A DNA stretch of 21,522 nt. It comes from an uncultured Lactobacillus sp. (lineage in GTDB: Bacteria; Bacillota; Bacilli; Lactobacillales; Lactobacillaceae). Location: contig CALYQE010000017.1 in the NCBI GenBank assembly GCA_945281075.1, positions 1-21,522 of the forward strand. The letters run 5' to 3'. This document shows, in pieces, positions 1-9,311 of the stretch (the first letter of the stretch is position 1; every line of letters begins with the position of its first letter). The notes beneath the pieces are model-generated. The model made no database searches. It saw nothing but the letters and a program-made list of their open reading frames with translations, and had not been told where the DNA came from. A program made the translations under genes and the position numbers.

Positions 1-1263
1 ATGCGGCGTGCGCTGAAAAAGATTTCTGAGGAAATGAAACTGCAGGTCAAGAACTTTGAAGGGCAGGGCAAACTGCTCGAAGCAGAGCGAATTAAGCAGC
101 GCACCACTTTTGACATGGAAATGATGGGCGAAGTTGGATACACCAATGGTATTGAAAACTACTCGCGTCATATGGAAGGACGAAAAGAAGGGGAGCCGCC
201 TTATACCTTGCTTGACTTCTTCCCAGACGATTTTTTGATTTTAATTGATGAATCGCATGCGACTATGCCTGAAATACGGGCAATGTATAACGGTGACCGT
301 AATCGGAAAAAAACCTTAATCGATTATGGTTTCCGCTTGCCTTCAGCTTTAGACAACCGTCCTCTAAAGATTGAAGAGTTTGAGCAGCATGTTCATCAAA
401 TTTTATACGTTTCGGCAACACCGGGAGAATATGAACTAAGTCGAACTGATCAGAAAGTGGAACAGATTATCCGGCCAACCGGCTTGCTAGATCCGAAAAT
501 CGAAGTGCGACCGGTCGAGGGGCAAATTGACGACTTGGTCGGCGAAATTAATCAGCGAATTGAGCGCAATGAACGTGTCTTCGTCACTACTTTGACTAAA
601 AAGATGGCTGAAGATTTAACTGATTATTTAAAGGACTTAGGAATAAAGGTGCAGTACCTGCACTCGGATGTTAAAACCCTTGAACGAATGCAAATACTGC
701 GCGATTTAAGATTAGGCAAATATGATGTGCTAATCGGAATCAACCTGCTGCGTGAAGGAATAGACGTGCCCGAAGTATCTTTAGTGGCGATCTTGGATGC
801 AGATAAGGAAGGCTTTTTGCGTTCTTATCGTCCCTTAGTCCAGACCATGGGTCGAGCCTCGCGTAATGCCAATGGTGAAGTAATTTTATATGCTGATACG
901 GTTACCGACTCGATGAGGGCTGCGATTGATGCCACCCAAAGAAGACGAAAGCTGCAAATTAAGTTTAATGAGGAGCACGGCATAACGCCGCAAACCATTG
1001 TTAAACCGATCAGGGATGTGATTTCAGCAACGAAAGTTGTTGATGATGTCGCAAATACTGACAGCTTTGCCGACTTAAACTTCGATGAGTTAACCGCCAA
1101 GCAGAAAAAGACAATGATTAAGGATTTGCGTCAACAGATGCAAGAAGCTGCCAAGAAGCTCGACTTTGAAGGTGCGGCTACTTTACGGGATGCAATTATG
1201 GAGCTTGAAAGTTCAACTAGAAAGCCAATTACGAAAAAAGGAAAAAAGATAAATGGCAAATGA
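1..1263 (+). CDS. uvrB: Excinuclease ABC subunit B, C-terminal part (5' end outside window)
   Basis: This is the DNA-damage recognition helicase of nucleotide excision repair, which is loaded by UvrA and then recruits UvrC. About 420 residues are visible and full-length UvrB is about 670, so the N-terminal Walker A part lies upstream of base 1; the ATG at base 1 is internal, not the start. Visible are the Walker B box DESH (residues 83-86 of this fragment), the AMYNGDR segment just after it, the second RecA-like lobe with [17 protein letters not shown] and the QTMGRASRN helicase motif VI. A C-terminal UVR motif (about residues 372-404, ending in [13 protein letters not shown]) binds UvrA/UvrC. 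A lysine-rich tail follows. The stop overlaps the uvrA start by 11 nt, so the two are probably translationally coupled. Confidence 0.97.
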   Translation: MRRALKKISEEMKLQVKNFEGQGKLLEAERIKQRTTFDMEMMGEVGYTNGIENYSRHMEGRKEGEPPYTLLDFFPDDFLILIDESHATMPEIRAMYNGDRNRKKTLIDYGFRLPSALDNRPLKIEEFEQHVHQILYVSATPGEYELSRTDQKVEQIIRPTGLLDPKIEVRPVEGQIDDLVGEINQRIERNERVFVTTLTKKMAEDLTDYLKDLGIKVQYLHSDVKTLERMQILRDLRLGKYDVLIGINLLREGIDVPEVSLVAILDADKEGFLRSYRPLVQTMGRASRNANGEVILYADTVTDSMRAAIDATQRRRKLQIKFNEEHGITPQTIVKPIRDVISATKVVDDVANTDSFADLNFDELTAKQKKTMIKDLRQQMQEAAKKLDFEGAATLRDAIMELESSTRKPITKKGKKINGK

Positions 1264-4096
1264 TCAGATTGTAATTCGTGGTGCACGCGAACACAATTTA
1301 AAAGATATCAACCTCTCGATTCCCAAGGACAAGATGGTTGTCATTACGGGTCTATCTGGCTCAGGCAAGAGTTCGCTTGCCTTTGATACGCTTTATGCTG
1401 AAGGACGCCGCCGGTATGTTCAGTCCTTATCCAGCTATGCTCGGCAGTTTTTGGGGCAGATGGACAAGCCTGATGTTGATTCAATTGATGGTTTAAATCC
1501 AGCTATTTCAATTGATCAAAAAACAACTTCTCATAACCCACGGTCAACTGTCGGTACTGTAACCGAAATTAATGATTATTTGCGACTCTTGTGGGCTAGA
1601 GTTGGTCATCCAATATGTCCCAACGATGGAACGCTGATTGAGCGTCAGTCTGTTGAGCAAATGGTTGATCGGATTATGGCCCTGCCTGAGCGCACGAGAA
1701 TTCAGCTCTTGGCCCCAGTAATCAGAGCTAAGCGAGGCGGGCATAAAGATGCTTTTAAACGGATTCAGCGTGCCGGCTATGTTCGCGTGATCGTTGATGG
1801 CGAATTGCACGAAATTAGTGATGATTTTGACCTCGATAAAAACAAGCGACACACGATTGATATTGTGGTTGATCGCTTGATTGTCAAAGAAGGCATTCGT
1901 TCTCGTCTTTTTGACTCTGTTGAAGCGGCGTTAAGGCTTTCCGAAGGCTATATGAATGTTGATATTATTGACGGTGAAACGCTGAACTTTTCTGAATATT
2001 ATGCCTGTCCGAAATGTGGCTTCACCGTTGGCGAAATGGAACCGCGTTTGTTTTCATTCAATGCTCCCTTTGGCGCCTGTCCAGATTGTGATGGGCTTGG
2101 AGTTAAGCGTGCCGTTGATGAGGATTTGCTTGTACCGGACAAGAACTTGACTCTAGAGGAAGGTGCAATTGCTCCGTGGAAAAATTCTAAATACTACGGA
2201 GGCATGCTTGAACAAGCCTGTAAGGCACTCAAGATTCCGATGGATCAGCCATACAAAAAGCTGACTAAGAAGCAACGTGATTTGTTGATGCACGGTTCGA
2301 AAAAAGAAGTTGAATTTCATTTATCCGGTGAATTTGGGGTAAAGGACACAAAAGCTCCCTTTGAAGGAATCATGCCCAACGTTGAGCGTCGCTACGTGAG
2401 CCCAATGTCAAACTTCATGAGAGATATTATGGGCAAGTACATGACGGAGATGACTTGTCCAACTTGTCATGGGAAACGCTTAAATGAAAAGGCTCTAGCG
2501 GTCAAGGTGATGGGGAAAGATATTTCTGAAGCCTCGGAACTTTCGATTAATAAAGCTTTGACCTTTTTTAAAAACATTAAACTTGATGAACAAGAGAGCG
2601 TCATTGCCGAACCAATCTTAAAAGAAGTTCGTGACCGCCTGACCTTTTTGAATAGCGTTGGCCTTGAATATTTAACTTTGTCCCGGTCCGCCAATACACT
2701 CTCCGGTGGGGAAGCGCAGCGGATCAGGTTAGCTACTCAAATTGGATCAAATTTATCTGGCGTAATGTATGTTCTTGACGAACCGTCAATTGGTCTGCAT
2801 CAGCGTGACAATGACCGGTTGATCGCTGCCTTGAAACGAATGCGAGATTTGGGTAATTCTCTAATTGTGGTTGAACACGATGATGAAACGATGCGCCAAG
2901 CTGATTATTTAATTGATATGGGACCTGGTGCCGGTGAAGACGGTGGCAAGGTGATGGCTGCAGGAACACCGCAAGAAGTTAAAAAAAATGCACATTCGCT
3001 AACCGGTCAATATTTAGCTGGAAAAAAATTCGTTCCGGTGCCTTTAAAGCGCCGCAAAGGGAATGGTAAAAAGATTACGGTTACCGGTGCCGCTGAAAAC
3101 AACCTTAAAAAGCTCACTGTTGATTTTCCATTAGGGAAGTTGATTGTGGTTACGGGTGTATCGGGTTCCGGCAAGTCGACTTTGGTAAATATGATCTTAA
3201 AGCGCGCCTTGGCCCAAAAATTAAATCGCAATCAAACCAAGCCCGGCAAATATAGCAGTATTAGTGGCTATAAAAACATTGAAAAGATCATTGATATTGA
3301 TCAAAGTCCAATCGGGCGCACGCCACGCAGCAACCCGGCTACTTACACAAGCGTTTTTGATGACATCAGGTCATTGTTTGCACAAACGAATGAGGCAAAA
3401 TTACGTGGATACACCAAAGCCCGTTTTTCATTTAACGTGAAGGGCGGACGATGCGAAGCCTGTCGCGGCGATGGCATCATCAAAATTGAGATGAATTTCT
3501 TGCCGGATGTCTATGTGCCCTGTGAAGTGTGTCACGGTAATCGTTACAACTCGGAAACACTTGAAGTCACCTACCGTAAAAAGAACATTGCGCAAGTGCT
3601 GAATATGACAATTAGCGAGGCCTGTCAATTCTTTGCCAACATTCCCAAAATAGCCCGCAAATTACAGACGATCGTTGATGTTGGTCTGGGCTATGTCAAA
3701 TTAGGACAATCAGCAACAACCTTGTCTGGTGGTGAAGCCCAAAGAATGAAATTAGCGGCTGAATTGCAAAAACTATCTACTGGAAAGAACTTTTATATCC
3801 TTGACGAGCCGACTACTGGTCTGCACACGGATGATATTAAGCGTTTATTGGAGGTCATGCAGCGCTTGGTTGATCAAGGTAACACTGTGCTCATCATTGA
3901 GCACAACCTTGACGTGATTAAAAATGCGGACTGGTTAATTGACCTGGGACCGGAAGGTGGAGAAAAGGGTGGTCAAATTGTTGCCACAGGCACACCTGAA
4001 CAGCTAGTCCAAGTCAAAAAAAGTTTTACTGGGCAGTATCTTGCCCCGGTGTTAAAACGGGACATGGCTTTAACAAAAGCAGCGGCAAAGAAATGA
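1253..4096 (+). CDS. uvrA: Excinuclease ABC subunit A
   Basis: This is the damage-sensing ATPase of nucleotide excision repair; a UvrA dimer delivers UvrB to lesions. Its 947 residues match the usual family length. There are two ABC modules. The first has Walker A GLSGSGKS at residues 33-40, a zinc module with CPKC and CPDC pairs, and signature [12 protein letters not shown] followed by [13 protein letters not shown]. The second has Walker [10 protein letters not shown] at 635-643, the conserved zinc finger CEAC ... CEVC, and [12 protein letters not shown] with [21 protein letters not shown] cysteine pair lies in the insertion of the first module. The start ATG lies inside the end of uvrB, preceded by a purine-rich GGAAAAAAG stretch. 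The gene appears intact, with no missing catalytic motif. Confidence 0.98.
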   Translation: MANDQIVIRGAREHNLKDINLSIPKDKMVVITGLSGSGKSSLAFDTLYAEGRRRYVQSLSSYARQFLGQMDKPDVDSIDGLNPAISIDQKTTSHNPRSTVGTVTEINDYLRLLWARVGHPICPNDGTLIERQSVEQMVDRIMALPERTRIQLLAPVIRAKRGGHKDAFKRIQRAGYVRVIVDGELHEISDDFDLDKNKRHTIDIVVDRLIVKEGIRSRLFDSVEAALRLSEGYMNVDIIDGETLNFSEYYACPKCGFTVGEMEPRLFSFNAPFGACPDCDGLGVKRAVDEDLLVPDKNLTLEEGAIAPWKNSKYYGGMLEQACKALKIPMDQPYKKLTKKQRDLLMHGSKKEVEFHLSGEFGVKDTKAPFEGIMPNVERRYVSPMSNFMRDIMGKYMTEMTCPTCHGKRLNEKALAVKVMGKDISEASELSINKALTFFKNIKLDEQESVIAEPILKEVRDRLTFLNSVGLEYLTLSRSANTLSGGEAQRIRLATQIGSNLSGVMYVLDEPSIGLHQRDNDRLIAALKRMRDLGNSLIVVEHDDETMRQADYLIDMGPGAGEDGGKVMAAGTPQEVKKNAHSLTGQYLAGKKFVPVPLKRRKGNGKKITVTGAAENNLKKLTVDFPLGKLIVVTGVSGSGKSTLVNMILKRALAQKLNRNQTKPGKYSSISGYKNIEKIIDIDQSPIGRTPRSNPATYTSVFDDIRSLFAQTNEAKLRGYTKARFSFNVKGGRCEACRGDGIIKIEMNFLPDVYVPCEVCHGNRYNSETLEVTYRKKNIAQVLNMTISEACQFFANIPKIARKLQTIVDVGLGYVKLGQSATTLSGGEAQRMKLAAELQKLSTGKNFYILDEPTTGLHTDDIKRLLEVMQRLVDQGNTVLIIEHNLDVIKNADWLIDLGPEGGEKGGQIVATGTPEQLVQVKKSFTGQYLAPVLKRDMALTKAAAKK

Positions 4097-4130
4097 AAAT
4101 AAATAGTATTTATTTTCTGGGCAAAAAGTG

Positions 4131-4136
4131 TAAAAT
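4131..4136 (+). promoter_or_regulatory. Candidate -10 box for the DUF308 membrane gene
   Basis: TAAAAT lies 22 nt before the 4158 start, in the 61-nt gap after uvrA. The sequence 17 nt upstream (ATTTAT) is a poor -35, so this is a weak assignment. It is consistent with the gene having its own short transcript ending at the 4710-4738 hairpin. Confidence 0.3.
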
Positions 4137-4157
4137 AACGGTCAAGGAGGAATGAAA

Positions 4158-4700
4158 ATGGATAATTTTTCTAATTATAGAGAAAATCGGGGCTTTAATT
4201 GGGCGGCTTTAATTGCCGGGATTTTAATGGTAGTTGCCGGATTGTTTTTAATTCGGCATCCGAATAAGGCCTTGCAAGCATTTGTCTTGCTTTTTGCGAT
4301 TATTTCAATTGTTCAGGGGCTAGTATGGCTGGCATTTTATAGTCATTTTCGCTATATTGTGTCCATGAGTTGGCTTTCGATTCTATCGGGGGTTTTGGAT
4401 ATTATTGTTGGAATCTTATTCCTCTATTCGTATGACGCAGCCGGGCTGACAATTGCCTACCTGTTTGCCTTTTGGTTCTTGTTTGACTCAATTTCAGGCA
4501 TTACCTTTTCATGGCATTTGCGACACATCTCAGGCGTTTATTTCTGGATTAACATGATCTTAAATGTCTTTGGTTTGTTAATTGCAATCAGCTTATTGTT
4601 TAATCCGGCATTGTCGGCATTGACCTTAATCTGGTTAGTTTCATTTTGGCTCTTGATTTTTGGCATTAGTGAAATTATTGCTGCCTTTGCAAAGAGATAA
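4158..4700 (+). CDS. DUF308/HdeD-family small integral membrane protein
   Basis: A 180-residue, very hydrophobic protein with about six predicted membrane helices arranged as short two-helix units (for example AALIAGILMVVAGLFLI and ILSGVLDIIVGILFLYS). The repeated G-x-x-x-x-x-G-hydrophobic pattern and length fit the HdeD/DUF308 family. HdeD itself is linked to acid resistance in enterobacteria; the role in lactobacilli is not established. An ATG at 4152 is only 1 nt from the AGGAGG at 4145-4150, whereas the ATG at 4158 is 7 nt away, so 4158 is chosen. The gene sits alone between uvrA and a terminator, so no partner is suggested by context. The family call rests on architecture rather than a diagnostic motif. 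Confidence 0.75.
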   Translation: MDNFSNYRENRGFNWAALIAGILMVVAGLFLIRHPNKALQAFVLLFAIISIVQGLVWLAFYSHFRYIVSMSWLSILSGVLDIIVGILFLYSYDAAGLTIAYLFAFWFLFDSISGITFSWHLRHISGVYFWINMILNVFGLLIAISLLFNPALSALTLIWLVSFWLLIFGISEIIAAFAKR

Positions 4701-4709
4701 AAATCGATC

Positions 4710-4738
4710 AAAAAAGTTCCGAAGTGAACTTTTTTTTT
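4710..4738 (+). terminator. Rho-independent terminator after the DUF308 gene
   Basis: AAAAAAGTTC (4710-4719) pairs with GAACTTTTTT (4726-4735) around a six-base loop, followed by more T residues to 4738. The stem is A/T-rich at its base with a short G/C top. It separates the DUF308 gene from the rapZ promoter. Confidence 0.8.
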
Positions 4739-4766
4739 ACCTAAAAACTTTAGGAAACGCCCGGTA

Positions 4767-4775
4767 TGATATAAT
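4767..4775 (+). promoter_or_regulatory. Extended -10 promoter of rapZ-yvcK-whiA
   Basis: TG-A-TATAAT is a perfect extended -10 element (TATAAT at 4770-4775). The -35 region at the right spacing (ACTTTA) is poor, as expected for extended -10 promoters. Transcription would begin near 4782, giving a leader of only about 18 nt that starts just before the AGGAGG at 4785-4790. Confidence 0.65.
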
Positions 4776-4799
4776 TAATTGAACAGGAGGCGGGGAAAA

Positions 4800-5678
4800 A
4801 TGAAAGACAATAAAAAACATTTATTGATTGTTACCGGAATGAGCGGTGCGGGCAAAACGGTTGCTTCGCACGCGTTAGAAGACATGGGTTATTTTGTTGT
4901 TGACAATTTACCCCCGACTTTGCTGACCAGCTTTTGGGATTTTATTGTCAATTCGAATGACTTAAGTAAGGTAGCCGTTGTGGTTGACTTAAGGGTAAGA
5001 AATTTTTATAAAGATCTGCTGAGTGAAGTCTGTTCCTTAGAGGATAATAACAGTGTGCAAACTAGGATTGTTTTTCTTGAAGCTTCAGATGACACCTTGG
5101 TTGCTCGTTATAAGGAAACCAGAAGAACGCCGCCCCTTGCACATAACGGTCGTTTGCTTGACGCCATTATCGATGAGCGCCAGGCTTTAGCAGGGATCAA
5201 GAATCGCGCCAATGATATTATCGACACTTCGAACATGAGCCCGAAAGATCTGGAGCAAAAATTGTATGAAAAATTTGGCGATCAGACCAAGCAGCCTTTT
5301 TCAATCGAAGTAATGTCGTTTGGTTTTAAGTATGGTCTGCCAATTGATGCCGATATTGTGATGGATGTACGTTTTTTGCCCAATCCATTTTATCTTGCGG
5401 AATTGCGACCGTTTACCGGCCTGGACAAGCGCGTTTCTGATTATGTGATGGAAAAAAAGGTTACTCAAGTTTTCTATGAAAAGTTTTTAGATTTGCTAAC
5501 AACTACCTTGCCGGGCTATATTGAAGAGGGAAAAAGCAAATTAACAATTGCAATCGGCTGTACAGGTGGACAGCACCGCAGTGTTGCAATCGCTCAACGG
5601 CTTGCCCATGATTTATCAGCTGATTACACGGTTGATATTACGCACCGTGAAATTAGCCGCTACACTAGAAAAAGGTGA
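4800..5678 (+). CDS. rapZ: RNase adapter / nucleotide-binding protein RapZ (YvcJ)
   Basis: A P-loop ATP/GTP-binding protein of 292 residues. In Escherichia coli RapZ guides RNase E to the small RNA GlmZ to tune glucosamine-6-phosphate synthesis. In Bacillus the orthologue YvcJ binds and hydrolyses nucleotides and affects competence; the RNA target in lactobacilli is unknown. Walker A GMSGAGKT is at residues 13-20, DNLPPTLL follows, and the family signature [10 protein letters not shown] lies near the C-terminus (about 251-260). ATG 4800 is chosen because AGGAGG ends 9 nt upstream; an in-frame TTG at 4779 would place the ribosome site inside the gene. The stop is 4 nt before yvcK, and the order rapZ-yvcK-whiA is conserved across Firmicutes. 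Confidence 0.96.
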   Translation: MKDNKKHLLIVTGMSGAGKTVASHALEDMGYFVVDNLPPTLLTSFWDFIVNSNDLSKVAVVVDLRVRNFYKDLLSEVCSLEDNNSVQTRIVFLEASDDTLVARYKETRRTPPLAHNGRLLDAIIDERQALAGIKNRANDIIDTSNMSPKDLEQKLYEKFGDQTKQPFSIEVMSFGFKYGLPIDADIVMDVRFLPNPFYLAELRPFTGLDKRVSDYVMEKKVTQVFYEKFLDLLTTTLPGYIEEGKSKLTIAIGCTGGQHRSVAIAQRLAHDLSADYTVDITHREISRYTRKR

Positions 5679-5682
5679 AAAA

Positions 5683-6717
5683 ATGAGCTACGAAGATACA
5701 AAAATAATTAGGGTGACTAAAAGCAGGAGACCGCAAATTGTTGTTATTGGTGGCGGAACTGGTCTACCAGTTGTTTTAAATGCCTTAAAAGATCGCAATG
5801 CTGAAATAACTGCAATTGTCACGGTTTCAGACGATGGTGGTTCCTCCGGATCAATTCGTAATTTCATTAATGTTGTTCCGCCTGGTGATATTCGCAACGT
5901 TTTGGTTTCGTTAAGCGATATTTCACAAGAAGAAAAAGATGTCTTTCAGTATCGCTTTGATTCATCAGATTCTTTCTTTTCCGGACACGCCATTGGTAAT
6001 TTGATTATCGCCGCCTTAAATGAAATGCACGGCAATATTTTTGATGCGGTACAATCATTGTCAAGAATGATGCGCGTTGACGGGCATGTTTTTCCGGCAT
6101 CTAATGAGCCGCTCACGCTTAACGCCGAATTTATTGATGGTTCGATTCAAGCAGGTGAAAAGGAAATTACAGACAAGGACAAGCGGATTAAGCGGGTTTG
6201 GGTAACCAACTCCAACTCAAATGTCGAGCCTGAAGCAGTTTCCCCGGTTCTCGATGCCATTATGCGTGCTGATGCCGTGGTATTGGGACCAGGAAGTCTA
6301 TTTACTTCAATTTTGCCCAACTTGATGATCCCTAATCTGGGTGAGGCGGTCAGAAAAACGCCAGCAGAAGTAATCTATATTTGCAATATCATGACCCAGC
6401 TCGGCGAGACCGATCACTTTACTGATTGTGATCATGTTTCGGTTATCAACAAGCATCTGGGCGGACATTACATCGACACGACCCTAGTCAATGGCGCTAA
6501 AATTGATATGTCCAAGTTTGATCCCGATGATTACGATGCTTACATTGATCCGGTTAAAAATGATTATGCCGGCTTGCGTGAACAGGGGTGCCGCGTGATT
6601 ACTGATGATTTTATCGATCAAAGAAGTGGCTTGGTTTTTCATGATGGACAAAAAGTTGCCAATGAAATTATTAACCGGGCGCTAGCCTCAAAATCTTTCA
6701 GAAAGCGAATGGAATAA
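5683..6717 (+). CDS. yvcK: Gluconeogenesis factor YvcK/CofD-like protein
   Basis: The protein has 344 residues from the ATG at 5683, which follows AAAGGTG at a suitable distance; the frame is open upstream inside rapZ, but that part is only overlap. The N-terminus has [11 protein letters not shown] (glycine loop at residues 23-27), then [12 protein letters not shown] and PPGDIRN, the family hallmarks of the CofD-like Rossmann fold; [13 protein letters not shown] lies further on. YvcK is needed for growth on gluconeogenic carbon sources and for cell shape in Bacillus, and binds UDP-sugars. It sits between rapZ and whiA in one operon, with 4 nt before it and 3 nt after it. Nothing in the sequence looks broken. 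Confidence 0.95.
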   Translation: MSYEDTKIIRVTKSRRPQIVVIGGGTGLPVVLNALKDRNAEITAIVTVSDDGGSSGSIRNFINVVPPGDIRNVLVSLSDISQEEKDVFQYRFDSSDSFFSGHAIGNLIIAALNEMHGNIFDAVQSLSRMMRVDGHVFPASNEPLTLNAEFIDGSIQAGEKEITDKDKRIKRVWVTNSNSNVEPEAVSPVLDAIMRADAVVLGPGSLFTSILPNLMIPNLGEAVRKTPAEVIYICNIMTQLGETDHFTDCDHVSVINKHLGGHYIDTTLVNGAKIDMSKFDPDDYDAYIDPVKNDYAGLREQGCRVITDDFIDQRSGLVFHDGQKVANEIINRALASKSFRKRME

Positions 6718-6720
6718 TTA

Positions 6721-7656
6721 ATGGCAAGCTATGCAAGCAAGGTCAAGAAGGAGCTGACGGCTCTGCCAATCCATCCAGAACATGCGAAAGCAGAGCTGGC
6801 AGCCTTTTTACGGATGAACGGCATTTTAAATTTTCATGATCATAAATTTAGTTTGGATATTACTACGGAAAATCCGGCCATTGCTCGTAGAATTTTTTTA
6901 TTGATCAAAACTGCCTACCAGGTAGAGCCATTATTAATTGTTTCCCGTAAAATGAAATTAAAAAAGAACAATCAATATTTGGTCCGGCTGCAAAATCATG
7001 TGAAAGAAATTTTGGCGAATTTGGAAATTTTGCTGCCGGAGGCGGGACTGGTGACGCGAATTCCCAAGCGCATCATTGATTCGCGTGAGGGCGCGATGTC
7101 TTATTTGCGTGGGGCCTTTTTAGCGAGCGGCAGCGTTAATAACCCTGAGACCAGTCGTTATCATTTGGAAATTTACTCGGCTTACGAGGACCATAACGAT
7201 GACCTGTTGGAACTGATGAACAATTATTTTAGTCTTAATGCCAAAACGACGAAAAGAAGACGCGGTTATATCGTCTACCTTAAGGAAGCAGAAAAGATTG
7301 GCGACTTCTTACACGTGGTCGGTGCCATCAATGCCATGCTTTCTTTCGAAGACTTGCGAATTATGCGTGATATGCGCAATTCGGTTAACCGGTTAGTTAA
7401 TTGCGACACCGCTAACCTCAAGAAAACGGCCAATGCAGCTGCCAAGCAGGTTGAAGACATTGAATTGATTGAATCAAAAATGGGGCTGGAAAATCTTCCG
7501 GAAAAATTGCAGGGCATTGCGCGACTGCGCTTAGATAATCCTGAATTATCATTAAAAGAAGTGGCCCAGCAAGTGCCGGATGGCCCGATTTCAAAATCGG
7601 GTGCCAATCACCGTTTTGCTAAATTACACGAGCTGGCTAAAAACTTAAGTAAATAA
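6721..7656 (+). CDS. whiA: DNA-binding protein WhiA (sporulation/division regulator family)
   Basis: The 311-residue length is standard for WhiA. The N-terminal two-thirds resemble LAGLIDADG homing endonucleases without the catalytic residues; YLRGAFLASGSVNNPE is at about 128-143. The C-terminal third is a helix-turn-helix domain (LRLDNPELSLKEVAQQ ... SKSGANHR). In streptomycetes WhiA controls sporulation. In Bacillus it influences cell division and chromosome segregation, so a housekeeping role is expected here. The ribosome site is weak (GGAATAA) and the start is 3 nt after the yvcK stop, suggesting translational coupling. A strong terminator follows, so this is the end of the operon. Confidence 0.96.
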   Translation: MASYASKVKKELTALPIHPEHAKAELAAFLRMNGILNFHDHKFSLDITTENPAIARRIFLLIKTAYQVEPLLIVSRKMKLKKNNQYLVRLQNHVKEILANLEILLPEAGLVTRIPKRIIDSREGAMSYLRGAFLASGSVNNPETSRYHLEIYSAYEDHNDDLLELMNNYFSLNAKTTKRRRGYIVYLKEAEKIGDFLHVVGAINAMLSFEDLRIMRDMRNSVNRLVNCDTANLKKTANAAAKQVEDIELIESKMGLENLPEKLQGIARLRLDNPELSLKEVAQQVPDGPISKSGANHRFAKLHELAKNLSK

Positions 7657-7663
7657 AAAGCAT

Positions 7664-7701
7664 AAAAAAACACTGAGAATTAATTTTTCTCAGTGTTTTT
7701 T
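7664..7701. terminator. Bidirectional terminator between whiA and the DeoR gene
   Basis: AACACTGAGAA (7669-7679) pairs with TTCTCAGTGTT (7687-7697), flanked by an A-run on the left and a T-run on the right. It can therefore stop whiA transcription on the plus strand and the DeoR-family gene on the minus strand; it lies in the 62-nt gap between these convergent genes. Confidence 0.9.
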
Positions 7702-7718
7702 CGTTTAACAGCAAAAGA

Positions 7719-8504
7719 CTAGTCGGATGGATTAGTAATAATTAAATCAATGCCGCTTTTAGCAATGCTACGTGAAATATTTTTCGGGGGATTTTTGTCC
7801 GTAATAATGGTTTGAATTTTATCAGCATCAAAATTTGATAACAAAATGTAATCACTTTTGCCAAATTTAGTGTGATCTATAAGCAAGATGGTTTTTTGAG
7901 TGCAATTAATTGCGGCTCTTTTTAAAAATGTCTGTTGTTCATCGGCCATATAAATACCATGATCATCGATTGAACTGCAAGACAGAAAAGTTAAATTGGG
8001 ACGATAGTTCTGATTAAGATCGGCAATTGCTTTTGGACCCAGAATTGAGTTTGACTGGTAAGACAATTGTCCGCCTAAAACAGAAATATCAATATTTTTA
8101 AGCTGTGAAACTTCGTCCGCAATATTAATGTTATTGGTAATAACACGCAGATTGGACTTACCGGCAAAATATTTGGGCAAAAAAGTCAAGGTCGAAGAAC
8201 CGTCGAGAAAAATAGCAGAGCCGTCGGTAATAATGTCAGCAGCGTATTTGCACAGCTTATTTTTAATTACGACATTTTCACTTTTGCGTGTCGAATAAGC
8301 CAGCTCAACATTAGAATTTTCAAGCAAACTGACATAACCATGTGTTCGTTGAATTGTATTTGTTGCCTGCAAACTAATTAGGTCGCGTCGTAGGGTAGAA
8401 GTACTGATATTCATTTTGCTTTGTAGCTCCGTGGTACTCAGTTTTTTATTTTTGGCCAAAATTTCAATGATTTTCTGGATTCGGTCAGCTTTTGGTAAGT
8501 TCAA
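7719..8504 (-). CDS. DeoR/GlpR-family sugar-operon repressor
   Basis: A 261-residue DeoR-type regulator. The N-terminal winged helix-turn-helix (residues 6-57) has LSTTELQSKMNISTSTLRRDL, followed by the linker IQRTHGYV in place of the usual RxHGG. The C-terminal sugar-phosphate sensor domain has DGSSTL (101-106), VITNN (121-125) and LGGQL, typical of the ISOCOT-like effector fold. Start: a TTG (complement of 8502-8504) preceded by AGGAGGA (complement of 8511-8517); no ATG fits better. It is divergent from the PTS operon and is the likely local repressor, released by a phosphorylated intermediate. Its in vivo effector cannot be read from the sequence. Confidence 0.9.
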   Translation of the reverse strand: MNLPKADRIQKIIEILAKNKKLSTTELQSKMNISTSTLRRDLISLQATNTIQRTHGYVSLLENSNVELAYSTRKSENVVIKNKLCKYAADIITDGSAIFLDGSSTLTFLPKYFAGKSNLRVITNNINIADEVSQLKNIDISVLGGQLSYQSNSILGPKAIADLNQNYRPNLTFLSCSSIDDHGIYMADEQQTFLKRAAINCTQKTILLIDHTKFGKSDYILLSNFDADKIQTIITDKNPPKNISRSIAKSGIDLIITNPSD

Positions 8505-8746
8505 ACTTATTCCTCCTGTTTATCTAATAAAAATAACATAGTAAATGAAAAAAAAGAATATAGAAGTACAGATAATTTATTAAGAAAGAAATAAAAGCAC
8601 TTTTTGCTTAATATTATAGCTTTTGCGCTTGCCAAACCAATTTTAATTTGTTTGCAAAATAAAAAAATTATGCCTAAACACTGACTGTTGGCACGATTGT
8701 GAATAAATGTGAACTTTTTAATTGGCTGATAAAAATAAAAATACTG

Positions 8747-8775
8747 TTGAAATACATTTGAAAGCGTTTTATAAT
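8747..8775 (+). promoter_or_regulatory. SigA-type promoter of the PTS/aldolase operon
   Basis: TTGAAA (8747-8752), a 17-nt spacer and a perfect TATAAT (8770-8775). The predicted transcript starts near 8782, leaving a leader of about 50 nt before the EIIA gene. This is the strongest promoter match in the window, so tight repression would be expected. Confidence 0.85.
8759..8772 (+). promoter_or_regulatory. Catabolite-responsive element (cre) for CcpA
   Basis: TGAAAGCGTTTTAT matches the cre consensus WTGNAANCGNWNNCW at all fixed positions except the C near the right end. It covers the promoter spacer and the first three bases of the -10 box, a position where CcpA-HPr(Ser-P) binding blocks transcription. 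This implies the operon is off while preferred sugars are present. Confidence 0.75.
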
Positions 8776-8803
8776 CTAAAGCAGATAAAATAAAATTCAT
8801 AAA

Positions 8804-8821
8804 TGTTCAAACAAATGAACA
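8804..8821. promoter_or_regulatory. Inverted repeat in the PTS leader, possible repressor operator
   Basis: TGTTCA-N6-TGAACA is a perfect 6-bp inverted repeat directly before the AAAGGAGG ribosome site (8821-8828). It could be an operator for the divergent DeoR-family repressor, or a small RNA hairpin at the ribosome site. TTGAAA copies at 8747 and 8758 (11 nt apart) lie upstream and could form part of the same operator system. Confidence 0.4.
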
Positions 8822-8832
8822 AAGGAGGAAAA

Positions 8833-9300
8833 ATGGGTAGTTATGCTGAATTATTTGATCAAAAGCTGATTTTTTGGGATGTTGAAGCGGTAGACCGAGC
8901 GGACCTTTATCAAAAAATCGCTGCCAAGCTTAAGGAAGCTGGGGTGGTAAAAGAGAGTTATTTTACGGCACTGTCGCAGCGCGAAGAGGAATTTCCAACG
9001 GGCCTAAAAACGAATTTTTTACCAATTGCCTTGCCTCATGCTAATCCGGAAAATGTTAATCAAGCGTTTATTGCGGTAGTTAAGACAGCTAATGATATTG
9101 CGATGAAACAAATGGGTACTAATGAAGATATGAAAACCAAAAATTTCTTCTTTTTGGGAATCACTGCTGAAAAGCAAGACTTGCAGGTCAAATTACTGCA
9201 ACGGTTTATGCAGCTAATGAATGATCAAAAGTTCGTAGAGGACTTTACTAAGCTTCAAAATCCTTATGATGTTTATCAGTTTTTAGTTGAAAGGTTTTAA
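8833..9300 (+). CDS. PTS galactitol/fructose-type EIIA component
   Basis: A cytoplasmic phosphocarrier of 155 residues that would accept phosphate from HPr and pass it to EIIB. The REEEFPTGL segment (50-58) and IALPHANPENV with active-site His69 are typical of the mannitol/fructose EIIA fold, closest in style to GatA. The ATG at 8833 follows AAAGGAGG with a 4-nt gap. An in-frame ATG at 8803 would add ten residues but lies before that ribosome site and inside the inverted repeat, so it is not used. It is first gene of a five-gene run reading toward the aldolase. The transported sugar cannot be deduced from this subunit. Confidence 0.92.
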   Translation: MGSYAELFDQKLIFWDVEAVDRADLYQKIAAKLKEAGVVKESYFTALSQREEEFPTGLKTNFLPIALPHANPENVNQAFIAVVKTANDIAMKQMGTNEDMKTKNFFFLGITAEKQDLQVKLLQRFMQLMNDQKFVEDFTKLQNPYDVYQFLVERF

Positions 9301-9311
9301 AGGAGAAAATT

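Larger units (their letters stand above)
8505..8832. promoter_or_regulatory. Divergent control region between the DeoR gene and the PTS operon
   Basis: About 330 nt of AT-rich DNA. The right end holds the PTS promoter, a cre site, TTGAAA repeats and a TGTTCA/TGAACA inverted repeat (listed separately). On the minus strand a TATAAT (complement of 8613-8618) with a poor TTGGTT 16 nt upstream could serve the DeoR gene, giving a leader of roughly 100 nt. I see no convincing gene in the stretch; a minus-strand open frame at 8507-8800 has no ribosome site and low-complexity content. Confidence 0.6.

Noticed and set aside
1..3. ATG at base 1 as a true start of uvrB
   Set aside because: Sequence upstream would encode the missing Walker A half of UvrB; the ATG is an internal methionine at the window edge.
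4779..4799. TTG at 4779 as the rapZ start
   Set aside because: It places the AGGAGG ribosome site within the coding sequence and would precede the predicted transcript start.
8507..8800. 97-residue minus-strand open frame in the DeoR-PTS gap
   Set aside because: It has no ribosome site, is low complexity, and runs across the PTS promoter and cre site.
8803..8832. Upstream ATG (8803) as the EIIA start
   Set aside because: The strong AAAGGAGG lies after this ATG and serves 8833; the extra ten residues do not belong to the EIIA fold.
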